The notes beneath the pieces are model-generated. The model worked only from the letters and a program-made list of their open reading frames with translations. It did no database searches and was not told where the DNA came from. The position numbers were made by a program, and so were the translations under genes. From Streptomyces violascens (lineage in GTDB: Bacteria; Actinomycetota; Actinomycetes; Streptomycetales; Streptomycetaceae), in contig NZ_BMUA01000024.1 of NCBI RefSeq assembly GCF_014649955.1, forward strand, positions 1 through 64,000: a DNA stretch of 64,000 nucleotides, written 5' to 3'. Below are positions 35,930-45,092 of this stretch, one piece after another (within the stretch, counting starts at the first letter, position 1; each line of letters starts with the position of its first letter).

Positions 35930-36628
35930 TCAGGATTCGAGCCGTTTGCGCAGCCGGTCATGGAGGTCGGCGATGCGCTTGCCCCGCTTCGGCTTGGCCT
36001 CGATATTGCCGAAGACGGAATATCCATTGACGACGACCACCGGCGCCTCAGGATCGTCGGCTTCCAGGGTGTGCACCTCGAAGTTGCCGAAGATGCCGGT
36101 GCCGCTGCCGCGCAGGCTCAGATTCTCCGGGACCCGGACCTCCACATTGCCGAAAATCGCAGTCGCGTTGATGACGGCCAGGCGCTGTTCGAAGAGCGCC
36201 TCGGTGAGGTCGATCTCCACGCTGCCGAACAGCGAGAAGGCGTTGGTGCGCTTCCCGACGCGCCAGCGGCCCTTGCGGGTGGAGGCGGAGAAGACCGCGA
36301 CGAGGTTCTCGGCGTCGACCGGTACGTCGGACTCCCCCGGCACGCGCGGATCGGGGGCGGCCACCGGGCGCGGGCGGGCTCCGGCCGCGGGCAGGTCCTG
36401 GACCAGGGGTTCCAGTTCGCCGACCGTCTTGGCGCGGTAGACCGCGTCGATGCGCTCGGAGTGCTCGGCGGCATCGAGCCGTCCCTCGGCCAGCGCGTCG
36501 CGCAGGATGTCGGCGATCCGGTCCCGGTCCGCGTCGGAGGCCCGCAGCGCCGGGGGCTCGGCAGGCTTGACGAGGTCGGCCTTCGCGGGCTCCGCGGGGT
36601 CCGGCTGAGCGTGCTTTTCGAGGTCCAC
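35930..36628 (-). CDS. DUF1707 / LiaF-like C-terminal domain protein
   Basis: A 232-residue cytoplasmic-looking protein. Residues about 28-82 are a DUF1707 domain (LRASDADRDRIADILRDALA, GRLDAAEHSERIDAVYRAKT, GELEPLVQDLP). Residues about 110-225 are a beta-rich domain of repeated VAVFSA, FSLFGSVEIDL, TAIFGNVEVRVP, TGIFGNFEVH and YSVFGNIEAK strands, like the C-terminal domain of LiaF and cell-wall-stress response proteins. No membrane segment is present, unlike LiaF. A role in envelope sensing is only suggested by these domains. GTG 36628 is the start. Confidence 0.85.
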   Translation of the reverse strand: MDLEKHAQPDPAEPAKADLVKPAEPPALRASDADRDRIADILRDALAEGRLDAAEHSERIDAVYRAKTVGELEPLVQDLPAAGARPRPVAAPDPRVPGESDVPVDAENLVAVFSASTRKGRWRVGKRTNAFSLFGSVEIDLTEALFEQRLAVINATAIFGNVEVRVPENLSLRGSGTGIFGNFEVHTLEADDPEAPVVVVNGYSVFGNIEAKPKRGKRIADLHDRLRKRLES

Positions 36629-36794
36629 GGAGCCAGCGTACCCAAACGCGATAGATCGCGACTAGTCGCGGGACGGGGCGAGCTCGGCAACTGAGCCTTA
36701 CCTCACAGGATCGTGCCGGTGGCGGCGGCATACGCTGGTGGGTGCTGTGTCAATGGAGGTGCAGCAGCTGTCTGCCGAGTGAGGAATGGCCGCA

Positions 36795-38456
<1,662 letters not shown>

Positions 38457-38524
38457 TTGTCACCGGGCCCGAATAGGGTCCAAAGGCCCTAAGGGCCGTG
38501 TGAATTAGCCACCTATCCTGGCAT

Positions 38525-38893
38525 GTGTCCGCAATCGCCCCGGCCGCCGCATCGGCCGGGGAGGTTCAACCACCGGGAGGGGTGGCGCAGTTGGGGTTTC
38601 TTCTCGGGCCCGGCGGCTTACTGACGGGGCTCGACCAGGCACTGCGCCGGCGCCGCGCGAAGGCGTCGCCGACGGCCCACGCACTGGTCGGCGAGGCGGG
38701 CCGGGTGGTCACGCCGATCCCGCGCGGCGGCTACGGCGAGGTGCTGTTCTGTGTGCGCGGCCGGTCGCTGAAGTACGCGGCCAGGGCGCGCACCCCGCTC
38801 GGCTTCGGGGCACGCGTGCGGGTGTCGGCGGCCCTGTCGCCCTCGGCCATCGAGGTGGCGCACCTCGGCCCCGCCGCGGACGGCTGTCCGTGA
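38525..38893 (+). CDS. Small protein with an NfeD-like OB-fold region, function unknown
   Basis: A 122-residue frame with Streptomyces-like codon use. Residues about 25-38 are hydrophobic (LGFLLGPGGLLTG). Residues about 50-110 read ALVGEAGRVVTPIPRGGYGE followed by alternating hydrophobic strands, similar to the OB-fold of NfeD-like proteins. It starts with GTG 38525 without a good ribosome-binding site and ends 21 bp before the convergent SGNH hydrolase stop. It could be an independent hypothetical protein; no function can be inferred. Confidence 0.55.
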   Translation: MSAIAPAAASAGEVQPPGGVAQLGFLLGPGGLLTGLDQALRRRRAKASPTAHALVGEAGRVVTPIPRGGYGEVLFCVRGRSLKYAARARTPLGFGARVRVSAALSPSAIEVAHLGPAADGCP

Positions 38894-38914
38894 CGGGGCC
38901 GGGTGGCGTCCGGG

Positions 38915-40438
38915 TCAGGCGAAGCGCTGGCTCGCGGTGGCGTCGCAGGGCCGCAGGGTGAGCGGGTCCTTGGCGGCGCCGAGCGTGGCGCACAGATCGG
39001 TCGCCGCGGCCGGGCGCAGGGTGCCGGACTGGCGCACCCACTCCTGGTTGGCGGCGCCCGAGCAGTTCCAGATGATCAGCTTGGCGCCGGCGGTGTAGTT
39101 CGCCCCCGGCACGTCCAGGCAGCGGTCCTGGGTGAGCTGGGTGTGGACGGACCCCCGGTCACTGTCGTACCACCAGCCCTGGTTGCGCCCGCCGTGGCAG
39201 TCCCAGCCGCCCACCGTCGTACCGTTGGCGCTGTTCGCCGCGGTGACGTCGACGCACGTCCCGGTCGCCGCGTTCTTCAGCGGCTTGTACGCGTCGTCCC
39301 AGGCGAGCGGGTAGAGCACCGGGGCTCCGGTGGACGCCGGGTCGGCACAACTGCCTTCCTGCGCACCGGAGTTGTAAAGCTGGGTGAGGCAGGAGGCGAA
39401 GGCGCCGTGACCCCGGTAGTTGGGGTGGAAGGACTGGCGGACCGAGTTCGAGTCCGGCAGTCCGGGCTTGGAGAGGTCGATGTAGAGGCCCCGGGCCCAG
39501 GTGTCCTCCATGCACACCTCGTGGCCGTTGAAGAGCCGCGAGTTGTCGAGGTAGGTCGCGCCGGTGTCCTCGGCCGCCTTGCGCATGCCGACCTCGAAGG
39601 CGGGCACCGCGGTGTTGCGGCCCCAGACGGTGTCGGAGTCGTAGCCCAGGCCACCGCAGGCGAGCTTGCCCGGGAAGCTGGGGTTGTCGTGGAAGTCCGG
39701 GCCGATCGGGCTCGGGTAGCCCATCACGACCAGCTTGTACGAACCGTCGGTGTAACCGGCGTCGCGCATCACGGTCTTGAGGTCGCTCACGGTCCGCTCG
39801 ACCTTGGGCACGAGCCCGTCGACACGGGCCTGCCAGCCGGACTCGTACTTGGACTGGCACGGCCCCTGGAGCAGCAGGTAGCGCTCGACGCAGTCGGTCA
39901 TGACCGGGGCGAACTGGAGGTCGTCGTTGGCCCCGGCCACGAGCAGCACCATCTTGATGCGGGTGTTGCGCGCCTTGATGGCGAGGCTGTCGCTCTGGAC
40001 CAGTTCGTCGGCGTACTGCTTGCTCCCGCCGATCACGATGTTCCCGGTGTAGGCGCCCGAGCAGGCGACGTTGTACGTCTCGTCGGCCGGAATGCCGGTG
40101 CGGTGGATCGCGGAGTCGGGCGAGCGGTGGCACCAGTTGTCGGGGCCGTTGGTGCCGGGCTCGTAGGTGCCGACGCCCTCGCCGGAAATCTCGCTGTCGC
40201 CCAGCGAGATCAAGCCGGTCTTGCGGTCGGCCATCGGCCGCTCGGCCGGGCTGCCGTAGAGCTGGGTCGCCTCGGCCGCCCGGATCTTCTCCAGCTCGGG
40301 CGAGAGCGGAGTGGACTGGGCGGACGGCGTGGCCGCGGCCTGCGCGGTCGTCGCGCCGGCCGCCATGCCTGCGAACGCGGCCGCCACGGCCACGGCGGCC
40401 GCGAACGTACAGCGAAGTCTGTGCCTGGTGCGCCTCAT
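38915..40438 (-). CDS. Secreted SGNH/GDSL hydrolase with C-terminal ricin-B-type lectin domain
   Basis: A 507-residue exported esterase/lipase. A signal peptide (RRTRHRLR, then a hydrophobic stretch, cleavage near AQA-A about residue 35) is followed by an SGNH hydrolase with Ser82 in SLGDSEISGEG, an LLVAGANDDLQFAP block and the catalytic His in FHPNYRGHGAFA. From about 370 a beta-trefoil lectin with cysteine pairs and QxW-type repeats (GRNQGWWY, ANQEWVR) suggests carbohydrate binding. Start is ATG 40438 with GGGGAGG upstream. A perfect 14-bp palindrome 34 bp upstream of the ATG may be its operator. Confidence 0.93.
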   Translation of the reverse strand: MRRTRHRLRCTFAAAVAVAAAFAGMAAGATTAQAAATPSAQSTPLSPELEKIRAAEATQLYGSPAERPMADRKTGLISLGDSEISGEGVGTYEPGTNGPDNWCHRSPDSAIHRTGIPADETYNVACSGAYTGNIVIGGSKQYADELVQSDSLAIKARNTRIKMVLLVAGANDDLQFAPVMTDCVERYLLLQGPCQSKYESGWQARVDGLVPKVERTVSDLKTVMRDAGYTDGSYKLVVMGYPSPIGPDFHDNPSFPGKLACGGLGYDSDTVWGRNTAVPAFEVGMRKAAEDTGATYLDNSRLFNGHEVCMEDTWARGLYIDLSKPGLPDSNSVRQSFHPNYRGHGAFASCLTQLYNSGAQEGSCADPASTGAPVLYPLAWDDAYKPLKNAATGTCVDVTAANSANGTTVGGWDCHGGRNQGWWYDSDRGSVHTQLTQDRCLDVPGANYTAGAKLIIWNCSGAANQEWVRQSGTLRPAAATDLCATLGAAKDPLTLRPCDATASQRFA

Positions 40439-40471
40439 TGCGCCTCCCCGGATATTGGTTACCACCGGTAT

Positions 40472-40485
40472 TTACTGGCCAGTAA
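40472..40485. promoter_or_regulatory. Palindrome TTACTGGCCAGTAA, candidate TetR-family operator
   Basis: A 14-bp perfect palindrome 34 bp upstream of the SGNH hydrolase ATG and 87 bp upstream of fumC, in the divergent promoter region. Length and symmetry fit TetR-type operators of lipid-related genes; no such regulator gene is nearby. Confidence 0.55.
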
Positions 40486-40571
40486 GGCGTGTTGGGAATA
40501 GGTAGAACAAGACAAGTGCTCAAGTTTTTCGGGACCCGAGAAAACGTGCAGCCCCCAGGAGGTTCAGCGAC

Positions 40572-41963
40572 ATGAACGACAGCGAGTACCGCATCGAGCA
40601 CGACTCGATGGGCGAGGTGCGGGTCCCCGCGCAGGCCAAGTGGCGGGCGCAGACGCAGCGGGCGGTGGAGAACTTCCCCGTCTCCGGGCAGCGCCTGGAG
40701 CGCGCCCACATCGAGGCGCTGGCCCGCGTCAAGGCGGCCGCGGCCAAGGTCAACGCCGAGCTCGGCGTGCTCGACAAGGACATCGCGGGAGCCGTCGAGG
40801 AGGCGGCCGGGGAGGTCGCCGACGGGCGCTGGGACGAGCACTTTCCGGTCGATGTCTTCCAGACCGGATCCGGCACCTCCTCGAACATGAACATGAACGA
40901 GGTCGTGGCCACGCTCGCCACCGAGCGGCTCGGCCGCGACGTCCATCCCAACGACCACGTCAACGCGTCGCAGTCCTCCAACGACGTGTTCCCCTCCTCC
41001 ATCCACATCGCCGCGACGGCCGCCGTCACCGCCGACCTGATCCCCGCCCTCGACCACCTGGCGGCCGCCCTGGAGCGCAAGTCGGCCGAGTTCGCCGACG
41101 TGGTCAAGTCGGGCCGTACGCACCTGATGGACGCCACCCCGGTGACCCTTGGCCAGGAGTTCGGCGGCTATGCGGCGCAGGTCCGGTACGGCATCGAGCG
41201 GCTGCGCTCCTCACTGCCGCGCCTGGCCGAACTCCCCTTGGGCGGCACGGCGGTCGGGACCGGCATCAACACCCCGCACGGCTTCTCGGCGGCCGTCATC
41301 GCCGAGGTCGCGCGGGCCACCGGCCTTCCGCTCACCGAGGCCCGGGACCACTTCGAGGCACAGGGGGCGCGCGACGGCCTGGTGGAGACCAGCGGGCAGC
41401 TGCGCACCATCGCCGTCTCCCTCACGAAGATCTCCAACGACCTGCGCTGGATGGCCTCGGGGCCGCGTACGGGATTGGCCGAGATCAGTCTTCCCGACCT
41501 CCAGCCGGGCTCGTCGATCATGCCCGGAAAGGTCAATCCGGTCATTCCGGAGGCCGTCCTCATGGTCGCGGCCCAGGTCGTCGGCAACGACGCGACCGTC
41601 GCCACGGCGGGTGCGGCCGGCAACTTCGAGCTCAATGTGATGCTGCCGGTGATCGCCAAGAACCTCCTGGAGTCGATCCGGCTGCTCACCAACGTCTCCC
41701 GGCTCCTCGCCGACCGCACCGTCGACGGCATCACCGCGAACGTGGAGCGGGCCCGTGAGTACGCCGAGTCCTCGCCGTCCGTCGTCACCCCGCTCAACAA
41801 GTACATCGGGTACGAGGAGGCCGCCAAGGTCGCCAAGAAGTCCCTGGCCGAGCGGAAGACCATCCGTGAAGTGGTCCTCGAATCCGGCTACGTGGAGCGC
41901 GGCGACCTCACCGTCGAGCAGCTCGACGAGGCGCTCGACGTGCTGCGGATGACCCGTCCCTGA
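40572..41963 (+). CDS. fumC: Class II fumarate hydratase
   Basis: A 463-residue iron-independent fumarase of the aspartase/fumarase superfamily. It has [11 protein letters not shown] at the N-terminus, [29 protein letters not shown], the [17 protein letters not shown] region with catalytic His, and the superfamily signature [11 protein letters not shown], whose preceding serine is the catalytic base. Start is ATG 40572 with AGGAGG 9 nt upstream. With the class I enzyme at 36795 the cell has both an oxygen-sensitive and an oxygen-resistant fumarase. Confidence 0.97.
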   Translation: MNDSEYRIEHDSMGEVRVPAQAKWRAQTQRAVENFPVSGQRLERAHIEALARVKAAAAKVNAELGVLDKDIAGAVEEAAGEVADGRWDEHFPVDVFQTGSGTSSNMNMNEVVATLATERLGRDVHPNDHVNASQSSNDVFPSSIHIAATAAVTADLIPALDHLAAALERKSAEFADVVKSGRTHLMDATPVTLGQEFGGYAAQVRYGIERLRSSLPRLAELPLGGTAVGTGINTPHGFSAAVIAEVARATGLPLTEARDHFEAQGARDGLVETSGQLRTIAVSLTKISNDLRWMASGPRTGLAEISLPDLQPGSSIMPGKVNPVIPEAVLMVAAQVVGNDATVATAGAAGNFELNVMLPVIAKNLLESIRLLTNVSRLLADRTVDGITANVERAREYAESSPSVVTPLNKYIGYEEAAKVAKKSLAERKTIREVVLESGYVERGDLTVEQLDEALDVLRMTRP

Positions 41964-42006
41964 GACCGGGTGATCTGTATCGCAGCGTGGTCTTGACCGC
42001 ACTCCG

Positions 42007-42012
42007 TAATAT
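42007..42012 (+). promoter_or_regulatory. -10 box TAATAT of a probably leaderless transcript
   Basis: TAATAT ends 6 nt before ATG 42019 and there is no Shine-Dalgarno, so transcription probably starts at or next to the A of the start codon. A TTGACC at 41993 is too close to be its -35 partner. Confidence 0.5.
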
Positions 42013-42018
42013 CTGCGC

Positions 42019-42699
42019 ATGGCAGGTACAGGAGGCGGCACCCCACACTGGGCGCCAGGGGACCAGATCCTCTGGCGCTATCGCGATCACGCCCCGGGCC
42101 CGAAAACGGGCGGGTTCCACATCTGCCGTCCGGTCACGGTCGTCCAGGACACCGACGACGTGCTCGCCGTGTGGATGGCGCCCGGCACCGAGTGCGTACG
42201 CCCGATGCTCGCCGACGGCCGGCCCCTGCACAAGGAACCCCTGGCCACCCGCTACACCGCCCCGCGCACCACGGAGCGCTCGCACTGGTTCGGCTCCGGC
42301 GTGCTCAAGCTGGCGCGCCCCGGCGAGCCGTGGTCGGTGTGGCTCTTCTGGGAGCGGGGCTGGCGCTTCAAGAACTGGTACGTGAACCTGGAGGAGCCGC
42401 GCGCCCGGTGGTCGGGCGGCATCGACTCCACGGACCACTTCCTCGACATCTCCGTTCATCCGGACCGGAGTTGGCGCTGGCTGGACGAGGACGAGTTCGC
42501 CCAGGCCCAGCGGGTCGGCCTGATGGACGGCGAGCGGGCCGGGCGGGTCCGGGAGGCCGGGCACGCCGCGGTCGAGGTGATCGAGGCGTGGGGCCGGCCG
42601 TTCTCGGACGGCTGGGAGGCGTGGCGGCCCGATCCGCTGTGGCCCGTACCCGCGCTCCCGGCGGACTGGGATCGCACCCCGGCGCATATGACGTCGTGA
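42019..42699 (+). CDS. DUF402 / FomD-like protein
   Basis: A 226-residue protein with the DUF402 barrel: WAPGDQILWRYRD, DTDDVLAVWMAPGTE, WSVWLFWERGWRFKNWYVNL and TDHFLDISVHPDRSWRWLDEDE. The acidic DHFLD...DEDE cluster and conserved tryptophans match DUF402 proteins, some of which, such as FomD, are nucleoside-phosphate hydrolases. Which substrate applies here is unknown. It follows fumC by 55 bp, but an own promoter immediately upstream makes independent expression likely. Confidence 0.88.
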   Translation: MAGTGGGTPHWAPGDQILWRYRDHAPGPKTGGFHICRPVTVVQDTDDVLAVWMAPGTECVRPMLADGRPLHKEPLATRYTAPRTTERSHWFGSGVLKLARPGEPWSVWLFWERGWRFKNWYVNLEEPRARWSGGIDSTDHFLDISVHPDRSWRWLDEDEFAQAQRVGLMDGERAGRVREAGHAAVEVIEAWGRPFSDGWEAWRPDPLWPVPALPADWDRTPAHMTS

Positions 42700-42992
42700 G
42701 ACCCTTGATGCGCCCCCGGGGTTCAAACGTAGGATCGTCCTCCGCGGGGCCACGCAGGGGCCACCAGCAGCAATCGGCAGTCCCGGTGCAAGAATTGACC
42801 GTATGTCACCACAGGGGGGTGGAGCATGCCCGGTGTCGCCGCCGCCCGGTCGGGTCCGCCCCCGTGCCTCGAGAACGTGGGGGAGGGTATACGGCGTGAA
42901 GCGACCGCATCGCGCATCCTTACCCTGTCGCTGCCACTGCCGCCGCTCGCGGCAGGGTGGATGTCTCATCCCGGACGGACGGAACCCGACGC

Positions 42993-45029
42993 GTGACGGA
43001 GCCCCAGCCCACCTCGCACGAGAGCCGGCGCAAGGAACTCGCCCGGCCCACCGAGCAGCCCCTTCCCCACACTCTTGAGGAGCAGGGGAGGCCCCATGCC
43101 GACACCCCGGACCCGGGCGTTCCGGCCCGGCGCGGCCCGCTGGGCGCCCGTGCCGCCGACCGGAGCGGCGGCGTGACCGCCTCCGTGCCCGGCCAGCCCG
43201 AGCGCGGCAGCCGGGACGCCGCGGCCGCCTCCGCCGTGCCTTCCGTCGGCGTGCCCGGAGTGCCCGGCGAGGGCGGATCGGGGGCTTCGGGGCCCGGTGA
43301 CGGGGCCGCCGCGGTGGCCCGCCGCGAGGGCGACCGGCTGCGCTTCGTGGGCGCCGCGACCCGGCGGATCGCCCGCGGCATAGATCTCGACGAGATCGTC
43401 CTCGGCCTGTGCCGGGCCACCGTGCCCACGTTCTCCGACGCCATCCTGGTCCACCTGCGCGACCCGCTGCCGGTCGGCGACGAACGCCCGGCGACGCCGT
43501 TCGTGCTGCGTCTGCGCCGCACCGACCGGCTGCGTTTAGTGGACGAGGCGCTCAGCGAGAGCGCGGAGTCCGAGGGCCTCATCCTGCTCGGCCCCGGACC
43601 CGACCTGACCCCGGCCTCCGAGCTGTGCGAGGTGCGCACCGGCGGCGAGCTCGACGAGGTCCTGCGCGGGGTGCGGCCGGTCTTCGCCGAGTCCCCCGCC
43701 GCCCGCGCGGCCCTTGCCGAACTGCTCGGTCCCGACCGCACGGTGCCCGGCGGCCGGCGGGCGATACTCGCGCCGCTCCGTGGCCGGCGGCGGGTGATCG
43801 GCGCCGCCGTCTTCGTGCGCGGACCCGAACGGCCCGCCTTCGAGGCCAACGACCTACTGGTCGCTGCCCAGTTGGCGACGCACACCGCCCTCGGCATCGA
43901 CAAGGCCGTCCTGTACGGCCGCGAGGCGTACATCGCCGACGAGCTCCAGCGCACCATGCTGCCCGACAGCCTCCCCCAGCCCACCGGCGTGCGGCTCGCC
44001 TCGCGCTACCTGCCGGCGGCCGAGACCGCCCGGGTCGGCGGCGACTGGTACGACGCGATCCCGCTGCCCGGCAGCCGGGTCGCCCTGGTCGTCGGCGACG
44101 TCATGGGCCACTCCATGACCTCGGCCGCGATCATGGGCCAGCTGCGCACCACCGCGCAGACCCTGGCGGGCCTCGACCTGCCGCCCGCCGAGGTCCTGCA
44201 CCACCTCGACGAGCAGGCCCAGCGGCTCGGCACCGACCGCATGGCGACCTGCCTGTACGCGGTGTACGACCCGGTCGCGCACCGCATCACCATCGCCAAC
44301 GCCGGCCACCCGCCACCGGTGCTGCTCCACCTCGGCGGCCGCGCCGAGGTCCTCAGGGTGCCGCCGGGCGCCCCGATCGGCGTGGGCGGAGTCGACTTCG
44401 AGGCGGTCGAGCTGGACGCCCCGGCCGGCGCCACACTGCTCCTGTACACCGACGGGCTGGTCGAATCGCGCCTGCGCGACGTGTGGACCGGCATCGAGCA
44501 GCTGCGTGAACGGCTCGCCGCCACCGCCCAGTTGACCGGCCCCGACCACTCGCCACCGCTCGAAGCGCTCTGCGACGACGTGCTCGACATGCTCGGCCCC
44601 GGCGACCGCGACGACGACATCGCGCTGCTCGCCGCCCGCTTCGACGGCATCGCGCCGAGCGATGTCGCGTACTGGTTCCTGGACCCGGAGGAGACCGCCC
44701 CCGGCCGGGCCCGCCGCCTCGCCCGCCGGGCGCTGGAGCGCTGGGGCCTGGAGGAGCTGACGGACTCGGTGGAGCTCCTGGTGAGCGAGGTCGTCACCAA
44801 CGCCGTGCGCTACGCGGAGCGGCCGGTGACGCTCCGGCTGCTCAAGACCGACGTCCTGCGCTGCGAGGTCGGGGACGACTCCCCGCAGCTGCCCCGCCAG
44901 CGCCGGGCGCGCGAGACCGACGAGGGCGGGCGCGGGCTCTTCCTGGTGAACCGGCTCGCCAGACGCTGGGGCGCCACCCGGCTCTCCGGCGGCAAGGTGG
45001 TCTGGTTCGAGCTGCCCACCCGTACCTGA
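42993..45029 (+). CDS. GAF / SpoIIE-type PP2C phosphatase / HATPase regulator
   Basis: A 678-residue cytoplasmic signalling protein. The first 110 residues are disordered and Gly/Pro-rich. Then come a GAF-like sensor (about 115-310), a PP2C/SpoIIE phosphatase (about 325-540; GGDWYDAIPL, VGDVMGHSMTSAAIMGQLR, NAGHPPPVLL, LLYTDGLVE, DRDDDIALL) and a C-terminal anti-sigma-type HATPase (about 565-678; LLVSEVVTNAVRYAE, DEGGRGLFLVNRLA). It probably controls an anti-sigma/anti-anti-sigma pair elsewhere, through phosphatase and possibly kinase activity. GTG 42993 (MTEPQ) is preferred; GTG 42957 is in frame. The 293 bp upstream contain no gene. Confidence 0.93.
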   Translation: MTEPQPTSHESRRKELARPTEQPLPHTLEEQGRPHADTPDPGVPARRGPLGARAADRSGGVTASVPGQPERGSRDAAAASAVPSVGVPGVPGEGGSGASGPGDGAAAVARREGDRLRFVGAATRRIARGIDLDEIVLGLCRATVPTFSDAILVHLRDPLPVGDERPATPFVLRLRRTDRLRLVDEALSESAESEGLILLGPGPDLTPASELCEVRTGGELDEVLRGVRPVFAESPAARAALAELLGPDRTVPGGRRAILAPLRGRRRVIGAAVFVRGPERPAFEANDLLVAAQLATHTALGIDKAVLYGREAYIADELQRTMLPDSLPQPTGVRLASRYLPAAETARVGGDWYDAIPLPGSRVALVVGDVMGHSMTSAAIMGQLRTTAQTLAGLDLPPAEVLHHLDEQAQRLGTDRMATCLYAVYDPVAHRITIANAGHPPPVLLHLGGRAEVLRVPPGAPIGVGGVDFEAVELDAPAGATLLLYTDGLVESRLRDVWTGIEQLRERLAATAQLTGPDHSPPLEALCDDVLDMLGPGDRDDDIALLAARFDGIAPSDVAYWFLDPEETAPGRARRLARRALERWGLEELTDSVELLVSEVVTNAVRYAERPVTLRLLKTDVLRCEVGDDSPQLPRQRRARETDEGGRGLFLVNRLARRWGATRLSGGKVVWFELPTRT

Positions 45030-45045
45030 ACCGGCTCCGGAACGA

Positions 45046-45084
45046 GACGGCCCCCACTCCCGGTGTCCCGGGGTGGGGGCCGTC
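45046..45084. terminator. Convergent hairpin between the phosphatase and PBP genes
   Basis: GACGGCCCCCAC (45046-45057) pairs exactly with GTGGGGGCCGTC (45073-45084) around 15 nt. Confidence 0.8.
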
Positions 45085-45092
45085 GGCCGTTG

